From Deltaproteobacteria bacterium (GTDB lineage: Bacteria > Desulfobacterota > Desulfomonilia > UBA1062): a stretch of DNA of 49,489 nucleotides. The notes below the pieces were generated by a model, which worked only from the letters and a program-made list of their open reading frames with translations, was not told the origin of the DNA and did not search any database. Both the position numbers and the translations under genes were made by a program. The DNA lies in assembly GCA_029547185.1 (NCBI GenBank), contig JAKPPU010000173.1, positions 1-49,489 on the forward strand. Reading direction: 5' to 3'. Every line of letters begins with the position of its first letter. The first letter of the stretch is position 1. This document shows, in pieces, positions 24,584-32,468 of the stretch.

Positions 24584-27237
24584 AAGGTTCCGAGATTCGC
24601 ACTATGTTCCTGCAGTACTTCCAGGAAAAGGGGCACACGATTGTCCCCAGCTCCTCCCTCGTGCCGGCGGATGACCCGTCGCTGCTCTTCACCAATGCCG
24701 GCATGGTCCAGTTCAAATCCGTGTTCCTGGGTACGGACAAGAGGCCCTATTCCCGGGCCACCACCTCCCAGAAGTGCGTGAGAGCGGGCGGAAAGCACAA
24801 CGACCTCGAGAACGTGGGAAGGACCGCGCGGCACCACACCTTTTTCGAGATGCTCGGCAACTTCTCGTTCGGCGATTATTTCAAAGAGGGCGCCATCGAA
24901 TTCGCGTGGGAGCTCCTCGTCCAGAGGATGGGGCTCGACCCGACCAAACTCTGGGTGAGCGTGCACTTGAGCGACGACGAGGCCTTCGCCATCTGGCGGG
25001 ACAAAATCGGCCTTTCTCCGGAGCGCATCATCCGGCTCGGGGACAAGGACAACTTCTGGGCCATGGGAGACACCGGTCCATGCGGCCCGTGCTCCGAGAT
25101 CATTTACGACCAGGGGCCGTCGATCGGCTGCGGCAGGCCCGAGTGCACGGTCGGCGAGTGTGACTGCGACCGGTACCTCGAGATCTGGAACCTTGTGTTC
25201 ATGCAGTACAACAAGGACGAATCGGGGGTGATGGAGCCGCTGCCCAACCCCAGCATCGACACCGGCATGGGCCTCGAGCGTATCACCGCCGTGATGCAGG
25301 GCGTGAAGAGCAACTATGACACCGACCTCTTCGTGCCGCTGATTGCTTACATCGCAGACATGGCGGGAATCACCTACAGACGCAATGAGGACAACGACGT
25401 CTCGGTCAGGGTGATCGCGGACCACGCCAGGGCGAGCGCCTTCCTCGTGGGAGACGGCGTGCTGCCGTCGAACGAGGGCAGGGGGTACGTGCTGCGTCGG
25501 ATCATCCGACGGGCCGCGCGTCACGGCAAGCTGCTCGGTCTGAATAAGCCCTTCCTCCACGACGTGGCAATGCAGGTCATAGCACAGATGGGAGATGTCT
25601 ATCCCGAGCTTAAAAGCAGGAGAGACTTCATCGACAAGGTCATTGCGAACGAAGAGGAGCGCTTTTTGAAGACCCTCGACCGCGGCCTCACCCTCCTCGA
25701 CGAGGTCATGGCCGAGGTGAGGTCAAAGGGACAGACCGTCATCCCCGGAGATGCGGTCTTCATGCTCTACGACACCTTCGGGTTCCCGGTTGACCTCACC
25801 CAGGATATCGCGGAGAAGCAGGGTTTCACCCTCGATGCTGCAGGCTTCGAGGCGCAGATGGAGCTGCAGCGCGAAAAGGCCCGGACCGCATCGAGCTTTT
25901 CCGGCGTCATGGGAGAGGGCATTGCCATGGGCGCCACGATAAAGAAGGAAGAGGTGCGTTTCGTCGGGTACGATACGTTTGAAACACACGGCACGGTGCT
26001 TGAGCTCCACGTGAAGACCGACCACGGCGGATATGCCCCGGCCGACGAGCTTGCAGCCGGACAGGAGGGCTGCCTCATTGCCAGCGAGACACCGTTCTAC
26101 GGCGAATCGGGCGGACAGGTGGGGGATACCGGCAGGATTTTCGCGCCGAACTTTTCCGCCGATGTCCTCGATACGACGAAGACCGACTCCGGAATCATGA
26201 TCCACGCCATCGTGGTGACCGAGGGGGCTGTGGTGAGAGGGCAGGTCGTCACCCTCTCCGTCGACGCAAGCAGACGCAAGAGCATCATGCGCCACCACAG
26301 CGCAACGCACCTGCTCCAGCGCGCGCTGCGCGATGTGCTCGGCGAGCACGTGCACCAGTCGGGTTCTCTCGTGAGCGAAGCGCGCCTGCGGTTCGACTTC
26401 ACGCACTTCGCACCCGTGAAAGAGGACGAGATCGCCAGGATCGAGGCCATCGTGAACCAGTATGTGCTCGAAGACCTGCCCATACGGGTCGAGATAACCT
26501 CGAAGGAAGCGGCGCTCTCGAAAGGCGCCATGGCCCTCTTCGACGAGAAGTACGGGGACGAGGTCCGCATGGTGGTTATGGGAGACGACGTCTCGGTCGA
26601 ACTCTGCGGAGGAACGCACTGCCGCGCCACCGGTCAAATAGGCCTCGTGAAGGTCGTTTCCGAAGGGAGCGTGTCCGCGGGCCTGCGAAGGATCGAGGCG
26701 ATCGCCGGCACTCGCTCGCTCGAACACCTCCAGTCGCTCACCTCCATTCTCGATGACGCAGCCAAAGCCTTGCGGTGTACGCCTTCCGAGATCAGGGAGC
26801 GCATCGCCGCCCAGCAGGCGCGGATCAAGGAGCAGGAAGCCGCGATCAAGGACCTGCAGTTGAAGCTCGTTTCCGGCGCAGCCTCTGCCAAGGATGAGGA
26901 GCAGTTCGAGTCAGACGGGTACACCGTGGTCATCAGGAAGGTCGACCTCGAGGATGTGGGCCAGCTCCGGGAAATGGGAGACAGGATAAAGCAGCAGATA
27001 GGAACCGGCGTGGTGTTTCTCGCATCTCCTGCAAAGAACAGGGCAACCTTCATGATCATGGTCACGAAAGACCTCGAAGGCCGCGTGGATGCAGGCGATC
27101 TCATGAAGACCATTGCCGCCGCAGTAAACGGCAGGGGAGGCGGCAAGGGCCTCTTCGCCCAGGGAGGTGCCCCCGACGGAGGCACGATCGAAAAGGCCAT
27201 TGAAATCTTCAGGCACGAGATTGCGGGAGGCGTATGA
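24580..27237 (+). CDS. alaS: alanyl-tRNA synthetase
   Basis: A full-length class II AlaRS of 885 residues. The aminoacylation core starts MKGSEIRTMFLQYFQEKGHT and includes TNAGMVQFKSVFLG and RTARHHTFFEMLGNFSFGDY. The editing domain has the zinc/active-site residues HHSATHLLQRALRDVLGEHV and CGGTHCRATGQIG. The C-terminal oligomerisation domain ends GGRGGGKGLFAQGGAPDG. Its ATG overlaps the recX stop and its stop overlaps the hisB ATG (both ATGA), so translation is coupled on both sides. Confidence 0.98.
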   Translation: MKGSEIRTMFLQYFQEKGHTIVPSSSLVPADDPSLLFTNAGMVQFKSVFLGTDKRPYSRATTSQKCVRAGGKHNDLENVGRTARHHTFFEMLGNFSFGDYFKEGAIEFAWELLVQRMGLDPTKLWVSVHLSDDEAFAIWRDKIGLSPERIIRLGDKDNFWAMGDTGPCGPCSEIIYDQGPSIGCGRPECTVGECDCDRYLEIWNLVFMQYNKDESGVMEPLPNPSIDTGMGLERITAVMQGVKSNYDTDLFVPLIAYIADMAGITYRRNEDNDVSVRVIADHARASAFLVGDGVLPSNEGRGYVLRRIIRRAARHGKLLGLNKPFLHDVAMQVIAQMGDVYPELKSRRDFIDKVIANEEERFLKTLDRGLTLLDEVMAEVRSKGQTVIPGDAVFMLYDTFGFPVDLTQDIAEKQGFTLDAAGFEAQMELQREKARTASSFSGVMGEGIAMGATIKKEEVRFVGYDTFETHGTVLELHVKTDHGGYAPADELAAGQEGCLIASETPFYGESGGQVGDTGRIFAPNFSADVLDTTKTDSGIMIHAIVVTEGAVVRGQVVTLSVDASRRKSIMRHHSATHLLQRALRDVLGEHVHQSGSLVSEARLRFDFTHFAPVKEDEIARIEAIVNQYVLEDLPIRVEITSKEAALSKGAMALFDEKYGDEVRMVVMGDDVSVELCGGTHCRATGQIGLVKVVSEGSVSAGLRRIEAIAGTRSLEHLQSLTSILDDAAKALRCTPSEIRERIAAQQARIKEQEAAIKDLQLKLVSGAASAKDEEQFESDGYTVVIRKVDLEDVGQLREMGDRIKQQIGTGVVFLASPAKNRATFMIMVTKDLEGRVDAGDLMKTIAAAVNGRGGGKGLFAQGGAPDGGTIEKAIEIFRHEIAGGV

Positions 27238-27812
27238 GAGAAGCGGTTGTGAACCGGAAGACCAAGGAAACCGACATCAGCGTTTCTTTGAACCTCGAAG
27301 GCCCGAAGGGATCGATAGAGGTCCCGTCCGGATTTTTGAACCACATGCTCGATGCCTTCTCGACCCATTCCGCCATCGGGCTTTCCGTCAAGGCAAAGGG
27401 CGATACCCACGTCGACATGCACCACGTGACCGAGGATCTCGGCATCGTCATGGGCAAGGCTCTCAAGAAGGCGCTGGGCAACAAGAAGGGCATCACCCGC
27501 TACGGCCTGGCCAAGGTACCCATGGACGAGGCCCTCGTGGAGGCTTGTCTCGACATCTCCGGGAGACCCTACTTCCAGATCCACGGCGAGGACGTGTTCC
27601 ACGGCCAGGCAGGTGACCTCGACCTGGAGCTCGTCCCCGAATTCTTCCGGGCGCTCGCCTTCAACGCAGGGATCACCCTGCACATGACGATCTTTGCCTC
27701 GAGCAACGGCCACCACCTGGCAGAGGCGTGCTTCAAGGCATGCGCCCGGGCACTGCGCGAGGCTGTGGCCGTAACCGGATCGGAGATCCCCTCGACAAAG
27801 GAAACCCTGTGA
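27234..27812 (+). CDS. hisB: imidazoleglycerol-phosphate dehydratase
   Basis: HisB catalyses the sixth step of histidine synthesis. The 192-residue monofunctional form has the metal ligands in FLNHMLDAFSTHS, DMHHVTEDLGI and SSNGHHLAEACFKA, as well as RYGLAKVPMDEALV. FLDHML is usual, so Asp is replaced by Asn next to the ligand His. It is translationally coupled to alaS upstream and to the 89-residue gene downstream. hisH, normally the next gene, is missing. Confidence 0.95.
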   Translation: MREAVVNRKTKETDISVSLNLEGPKGSIEVPSGFLNHMLDAFSTHSAIGLSVKAKGDTHVDMHHVTEDLGIVMGKALKKALGNKKGITRYGLAKVPMDEALVEACLDISGRPYFQIHGEDVFHGQAGDLDLELVPEFFRALAFNAGITLHMTIFASSNGHHLAEACFKACARALREAVAVTGSEIPSTKETL

Positions 27813-28078
27813 ACAAATACCGCCATGTAAAGGTCAAGACTGCGGACAGCTACACCGCACCGGGGAGACCTTTCCACATGGAGCTCGACGGCGCGGCCAT
27901 GGACATCGAGCACGTCCTGAGCCACTGGCGCGAAGCCTATGAAGACCCGAGCTTCTATCCCGAGGAGTACTACAAGGTGCTGGCGTCGGACAAGAAGATC
28001 TATATCCTCCGCTATTGCATCCTCTTCAACAGCTGGTGGGTGAGGGAATACGAGAAGGTGGAGAAGGCCGCGTCATGA
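27809..28078 (+). CDS. small conserved-looking protein of unknown function between hisB and hisA
   Basis: From a GTG overlapping the hisB stop, 89 residues: a KYRHVKVKTADSYTAPGRPF start, a DIEHVLSHWREAYEDPSFYP middle, then YKVLASDKKIYILRYC and an NSWWVREYEK end. The beta-rich pattern with GRP-F, a W-R helix and a final W-W strand resembles small barrel proteins of the DUF6504 type, but I cannot assign it firmly. Its stop overlaps the hisA ATG, so it is embedded in the his genes by ATGA/GTGA coupling on both sides. It is too short for HisH and has no Cys-His-Glu triad. Confidence 0.75.
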   Translation: MNKYRHVKVKTADSYTAPGRPFHMELDGAAMDIEHVLSHWREAYEDPSFYPEEYYKVLASDKKIYILRYCILFNSWWVREYEKVEKAAS

Positions 28079-28794
28079 TCGTGATCCCGGCCATCGACCT
28101 CCACGAGGGAAACGTCGTGCGCCTCAAAAAAGGCGCGTTCGACGACGTCACCCGCTACAGCAGCGTGCCTGCCGACGTGGCCAAGGAGTTCCGTGATGCC
28201 GGTGCGGAGAGGATCCACGTGGTGGACCTCGACGGATCGGTCAGGGGCGAGGGCGTGAACACGAAGGCCATCGAGTCGATCTGCAGGGCATCGAACGTCG
28301 AGGTGGAGCTGGGCGGCGGCATCAGGAGCATCGATCATGCCAGGGCCGCCTTCGACCTGGGCGTAACATACGTCATCCTGGGCACGATCACGGCATCAAA
28401 GCCTGACGAAGCCAAGAGGATCATCTCAGCCTTCCCGGGGAGGGTCGGAATCGGGATCGACGCCCTCAAAGGCTTCGTCGCGGTCCGCGGGTGGAAGGAG
28501 ATCACGCAAGAGACGGCGGTCTCCCTGGCAAGGGAGTATGAGGAGGCAGGGCCGGCGTTTCTCGTTTATACGGACATCGACCGCGACGGCATGCTTACCG
28601 GCCCGAACATCGAGGCCATGTCCGAGATGGTGCGCAGCGTGAACATCCCGGTTGTGGCGTCGGGCGGGGTTTCGAGCATCGAGGACATCGAGGCCCTGAA
28701 AGGGATAACAGGCCTCATGGGTGTAATTACGGGAAAGGCGATTTACGAAGGACGGATCGACCTGCGCAAGGCTATCGAGCTCTGCAGGAGCTGA
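28075..28794 (+). CDS. hisA: ProFAR isomerase HisA
   Basis: HisA is the TIM-barrel isomerase of histidine synthesis. The 239 residues start MIVIPAIDLHEGNVVRLKKG with catalytic Asp8. The second catalytic Asp lies in YTDIDRDGMLTGPN (about residue 169), and the phosphate loops are ELGGGIRS and ASGGVSS. An open frame extends back to 28015 but the ATG at 28075 overlaps the previous stop. It ends the alaS-hisB-X-hisA group. Confidence 0.95.
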   Translation: MIVIPAIDLHEGNVVRLKKGAFDDVTRYSSVPADVAKEFRDAGAERIHVVDLDGSVRGEGVNTKAIESICRASNVEVELGGGIRSIDHARAAFDLGVTYVILGTITASKPDEAKRIISAFPGRVGIGIDALKGFVAVRGWKEITQETAVSLAREYEEAGPAFLVYTDIDRDGMLTGPNIEAMSEMVRSVNIPVVASGGVSSIEDIEALKGITGLMGVITGKAIYEGRIDLRKAIELCRS

Positions 28795-28855
28795 TTTCCG
28801 AGCCGACCCCGCGACGTTCACGCAGCGCCGAAAGCGAATACCATGGCTTCCGCGC

Positions 28856-28882
28856 TTGACTCCATTCATCGTTTTATATCAT
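28856..28882 (+). promoter_or_regulatory. possible promoter of the HIT gene
   Basis: TTGACT (28856-28861) and TATCAT (28877-28882) with a short 15-nt spacer, in the 180-nt gap after hisA. The spacing is suboptimal. Confidence 0.3.
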
Positions 28883-28974
28883 TAATCCTATCACTCCCCC
28901 GCGCGCGGGATGCGATGTTTCCGGGAAAGTTCACGGCAGGAGAAGACTTTGATGCAGGATTCGGGAGGTATGAG

Positions 28975-29310
28975 ATGGGTTGCATTTTCTGTAAGATCGT
29001 AAATGGTGAGGTTCCTTCGAGCAAGGTCTACGAGGATGATCTGGTGCTGGCATTCGACGATATCCAGCCGCAGGCCCCGGTGCACGTCGTCGTGGTCCCG
29101 AAAAAGCACATTGCCAGCTTAAACGAGCTCCACGACAAGGATATCTGGTTCGCCATGCTGGGCGCCGCGCAGCAGGCGGCAAAAATCAAGGGCATCGACC
29201 AGTCCGGATACCGGATCGTGGTCAACTGCGGCAAGGACGGCACACAAATCATCTGGCACCTGCACCTCCACGTCATGGGAGGAAGGCTCCTCGACAGCAA
29301 GATGGGATAA
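28975..29310 (+). CDS. HIT family hydrolase (HinT-like)
   Basis: A 111-residue histidine-triad protein that hydrolyses nucleoside phosphoramidates or AMP-lysine. It begins MGCIFCKIVNGEVPSSKVYE and has the triad IIWHLHLHVMGGR near the C-terminus, with VVVPKKHI at about residue 39. In the common form the first residues of the triad read VHHLHLHV; the His pattern is preserved. GGGAGG six bases before the ATG decides the start against a longer open frame from 28843. Confidence 0.95.
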   Translation: MGCIFCKIVNGEVPSSKVYEDDLVLAFDDIQPQAPVHVVVVPKKHIASLNELHDKDIWFAMLGAAQQAAKIKGIDQSGYRIVVNCGKDGTQIIWHLHLHVMGGRLLDSKMG

Positions 29311-29495
29311 GGATCCGGGCAGGATCAAGAATGGAGACTAGGCAGGCGCCCTGTTCGGCCTTTGTCTCCGCCACCTCTTGCCGTTCTCATGTGCGGCCAG
29401 GCGCAGCATGCGTATGCGTTGAGGCTTCAGACTCTGCGCGGATGACAGAAGAACAGGTATGATATGGCAGCCTTGATGCAAGGGAGATGGATGGC

Positions 29496-30011
29496 ATGAG
29501 CTCGAAGATACGTACGTGCACACGGGAAGACAGCGGGGTTCTCACCGAAACAATCCGAATTTCCTTCAGGGATGTGGCAGAGCGCTTCGGTCTGACACCG
29601 GAGAGCGCCCCCCGCCATCCTTCGAACTGCAGCGAGGACTGGATTCGAAAGGACCTCGATCGGGGCGTCACCTATTTCATGATCGAGCACGAGGGTTCGC
29701 CGATCGGGTGCGTTGCCCTCGAAAAGGCGGATTCAGACGTTTGCTATCTTGAGCGCCTCGCAGTTCTTCCCGGCCAGAGGGGATGCGGTTTCGGCAAGGC
29801 TCTTGTCGCTCATGTCATGGAGAATGCAAGGCTTCTCGGTGCTCATCGGGTGGATATAGGAATCATTGCCGACCATGCCGAGCTCAAAAACTGGTACCAG
29901 CGGATCGGGTTCATCGAGGGGGAAAGCAGGGTGTTTCCCCACCTGCCTTTCCGTGTCACCTTCATGTCGTACGATCTCGATAAAGATTGTCCCAAAATAA
30001 CATCGGGATAA
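29496..30011 (+). CDS. GNAT family N-acetyltransferase
   Basis: The 171-residue protein shows the acetyl-CoA-binding motif LAVLPGQRGCGFGKALVAHV (about residues 87-106) and the later IIADHAELKNWYQRIGF helix-strand. The substrate is unknown. AGGGAG nine bases before the ATG at 29496 favours this start over one three codons upstream. It seems to be a single-gene unit between the HIT and ogt genes. Confidence 0.88.
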   Translation: MSSKIRTCTREDSGVLTETIRISFRDVAERFGLTPESAPRHPSNCSEDWIRKDLDRGVTYFMIEHEGSPIGCVALEKADSDVCYLERLAVLPGQRGCGFGKALVAHVMENARLLGAHRVDIGIIADHAELKNWYQRIGFIEGESRVFPHLPFRVTFMSYDLDKDCPKITSG

Positions 30012-30113
30012 TCCAGAAAGGCAAACCCCGGCTCTCTTCTCACACCCGCAACCCTCTCCAGAGGATTCAGACAGCCGGAGAAGGAAGAGTGTCCCGGATG
30101 CGCTCTTTCGTGG

Positions 30114-30145
30114 ATTCAGAAAGAGTCATGGCTCTTTTTGAATCT
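30114..30145. repeat. long hairpin upstream of ogt
   Basis: GATTCAGAAAGAG (30114-30126) pairs with CTCTTTTTGAATC (30133-30145) around TCATGG, with a single G-T wobble. It sits about 100 nt after the GNAT gene and 70 nt before ogt. A partial direct copy GGATTCAGA occurs at 30064. It could be a terminator working in either direction, with U-rich and A-rich arms. Confidence 0.5.
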
Positions 30146-30214
30146 GCACATGCACCCTCGTGATGTGGTATGTTCGGAAACAGGCAAATTTTCGCAGCAG
30201 GAGAGGTACAAAAG

Positions 30215-30676
30215 ATGAAGCTTTTCTTTTATCAGACGGAGATCGGGAAGGTCGGGATCGCGGAAGAAGGCGGCTCCATAACGAACGTATTCCTTCGAGG
30301 TGATCCTGCTCCGCCCGATGCCGAGGTATGCGAAACAGAGGTTATCAGAGAGGCGGCCCGGCAGCTGTATGCCTATTTCGCCGGAGACCTCAGGGAATTC
30401 TCTCTGCCTCTCGCCCCACGCGGTTCGGAGTTTATGAAGAAGGTATGGAAAGCCCTCTGTGAGGTCCCTTACGGCAGGACGGCGAGCTACAAGGAGATCG
30501 CAGCAGCCGCAGGAAACCCCAAGGCGGCCCGCGCCGTGGGGCAGGCAAACAACCGGAATCCCATTCCCATATTCATTCCCTGCCACAGGATCATCGGATC
30601 GGACGGAAGCCTCGTGGGATACGGCGGCGGGCTGGATCTGAAAAAGAAACTGCTTGAAATGGAAGGCCGAAACTGA
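30215..30676 (+). CDS. ogt: methylated-DNA--[protein]-cysteine S-methyltransferase
   Basis: A suicide DNA-repair protein that takes methyl groups from O6-methylguanine. In 153 residues it has the helix FMKKVWKALCEVPYGRTASY, the RAVGQANNRNPIPIFIPCHR segment with the acceptor Cys of PCHR, and GSLVGYGGGLDLKKKLLEME at the end. There is no Ada N-terminal domain. The start with AGGAGAGG is preferred to the longer frame from 30170. Confidence 0.93.
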   Translation: MKLFFYQTEIGKVGIAEEGGSITNVFLRGDPAPPDAEVCETEVIREAARQLYAYFAGDLREFSLPLAPRGSEFMKKVWKALCEVPYGRTASYKEIAAAAGNPKAARAVGQANNRNPIPIFIPCHRIIGSDGSLVGYGGGLDLKKKLLEMEGRN

Positions 30677-30722
30677 ATTCTTCCGTATAGGCAGAACGAA
30701 TTGAAGATCGAATGCACGGCTC

Positions 30723-30751
30723 TTGTCTGCCCGGAGACTTTCTAGTATTAT
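30723..30751 (+). promoter_or_regulatory. promoter of the FGGY kinase-glpD operon
   Basis: TTGTCT (30723-30728), 17 nt, TATTAT (30746-30751). The leader would be about 105 nt. Confidence 0.6.
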
Positions 30752-30777
30752 TTCGAAGTGTCATCCGGCTGACGTGC

Positions 30778-30804
30778 CTGCTGTGTGAAAGTCGCCGACA
30801 GCAG
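30778..30804 (+). promoter_or_regulatory. 5' leader hairpin of the kinase-glpD operon
   Basis: CTGCTGT (30778-30784) pairs with ACAGCAG (30798-30804) in the untranslated leader. It does not match a riboswitch I recognise. Confidence 0.35.
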
Positions 30805-30864
30805 ATTACGCTGACGGTCTTTACATGAAAGCTTGCTTTGAATCAGGTCCGAGGGGAGGTAGTT

Positions 30865-32454
30865 ATGGAAGAAAAGAATCTCATTCTCGCAGTCGATATC
30901 GGCACCACCGAAACAAAGGCCGTGCTGGTGAGCCCTGACGGATACATCGATTCCTGCCGGTGTGGGTGCAGCCTCTCGTATCCGGCAAAGTCCTGCGTCG
31001 AGCAGTCGCCCGAGGAGATAGCGGAGGCAATCTACTCGACGAGCAGGAAAACGCTCGCCGATCATCCCGATCTGGTCAGCAGGCTTGCAGGAGTCGTGTT
31101 CACGAGCCAGATGCAGAATACGATTCCGGTCGATCGGGAGGGAAAGCCCCTCATGAACATGCTCTCCTGGATGGACGAGCGCGCAGCCGAGTTCACCCAG
31201 AAGGAGATGTACAAGGGCCTCGTCAAGATCGAGGGTTACCCCGTCACGAAGCTCATAAAGTTCCTGAGGATAACCGGGGGCATGCCGGGAAAGAACGGCA
31301 AAGACACCGTGTGCAAGCTCGCCTGGATGAAGAAGACCAAGCCCGACCTCTACGATTCCGTCCACAAGTTCCTCGACGTGAAGGATTATGCCGTCTTCCT
31401 CGCCACCGGCAACTACGTGAGCTCGTACGACATGGCCAACATCACCTGGCTCATGGACACGCGCAAAAAGAACCAGGCGCAGTGGACCTGGTCGGAGGAC
31501 ATCCACAGGCTCTACGGCCTCGATTCGCGGAAGATGCCCGAACTCAAGCCCTCGACCGCGATCGCCGGCAAGGTCACGGCCACTTTTTCCGGGAGGACGG
31601 GCGTTCCGGAAGGGCTGCCCGTGGTGAACGGCTCGGGCGACCTCCTCACCTCGGCCATCGGCTCGGGCGCCATCGAGATGGGGCAGATGCATATCAACAT
31701 CGGCACCGCCGGCTGGGTCGCCACGCACCATCCGGGATACGGCATCGACATGAACCACTATGTCGGGTCGATCGTATCCGGGATTCCCGGCGTATTTCTC
31801 CTGATCAGCAAGCAGGAAACCCTGGGTGCCGCCCTCGACTGGCTTAAACGCATGCTGTATCCGCCCGAGCTCACCCAGGGGTTATCATCTTCCGATATCT
31901 ACGGGATGCTGGACGCTGAAGCCGCGAAGTCGGCCCCCGGATCGAACAACATCATCCTGACCCCGTGGCTCTTCGGCGAACGCTCACCCATCAACAACCC
32001 CCACCTCCGGGGACAGATATTCAACATCTGCATGAATACGACGCGGGCCGATCTCTTAAGGTCCGCCATGGAAGGGGTCGCCTACAACATCCGCTGGGGC
32101 ATGGAATTTGTGGAGGCCCTGTCGCGCAAAAAGGTCAGGCCTACGACGGATATGGTCCGGCTGATCGGCGGAGCCTCGAAGAGCGGCATCTGGTGCCAGA
32201 TCTTTGCCGACGTCCTGCAGAAGCCGGTCCTCCAGATGATGAATCCCCAGATGGCATGCGCGCAGGGCGCTGCATCCATCGCCATGGTCGCCCTGGGGAT
32301 TTATAAGGATTTCAGCGAGATAGACAGAATGCTCAAAAAGGGGACCCTCTATAAGCCCGATCCGTCAACCAGGAAGGTGTACGAGATGCTTTATGAGCAG
32401 TTCAAGGCGCTGTACAGGAACAACAAGGCCGGCTTCACCAAAATCAATCACTAA
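30865..32454 (+). CDS. FGGY-family carbohydrate kinase (xylulokinase-like)
   Basis: A 529-residue sugar/polyol kinase of the ASKHA fold. Visible are the phosphate-1 motif ILAVDIGTTETKAVLV (residues 6-21), SWMDERAAE near 102, the NIGTAGWVATH segment, TPWLFGERSPINNP (about 370) and the adenosine motif LIGGASKSGIWCQIFADVL (about 434). The motifs follow xylulokinase more than glycerol kinase. The very next gene is glpD, so glycerol or a related polyol is a candidate substrate. The ATG at 30865 has GGGGAGG upstream; a TTG at 30838 is also in frame. Confidence 0.88.
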   Translation: MEEKNLILAVDIGTTETKAVLVSPDGYIDSCRCGCSLSYPAKSCVEQSPEEIAEAIYSTSRKTLADHPDLVSRLAGVVFTSQMQNTIPVDREGKPLMNMLSWMDERAAEFTQKEMYKGLVKIEGYPVTKLIKFLRITGGMPGKNGKDTVCKLAWMKKTKPDLYDSVHKFLDVKDYAVFLATGNYVSSYDMANITWLMDTRKKNQAQWTWSEDIHRLYGLDSRKMPELKPSTAIAGKVTATFSGRTGVPEGLPVVNGSGDLLTSAIGSGAIEMGQMHINIGTAGWVATHHPGYGIDMNHYVGSIVSGIPGVFLLISKQETLGAALDWLKRMLYPPELTQGLSSSDIYGMLDAEAAKSAPGSNNIILTPWLFGERSPINNPHLRGQIFNICMNTTRADLLRSAMEGVAYNIRWGMEFVEALSRKKVRPTTDMVRLIGGASKSGIWCQIFADVLQKPVLQMMNPQMACAQGAASIAMVALGIYKDFSEIDRMLKKGTLYKPDPSTRKVYEMLYEQFKALYRNNKAGFTKINH

Positions 32455-32468
32455 AAGGGGATATCCGC

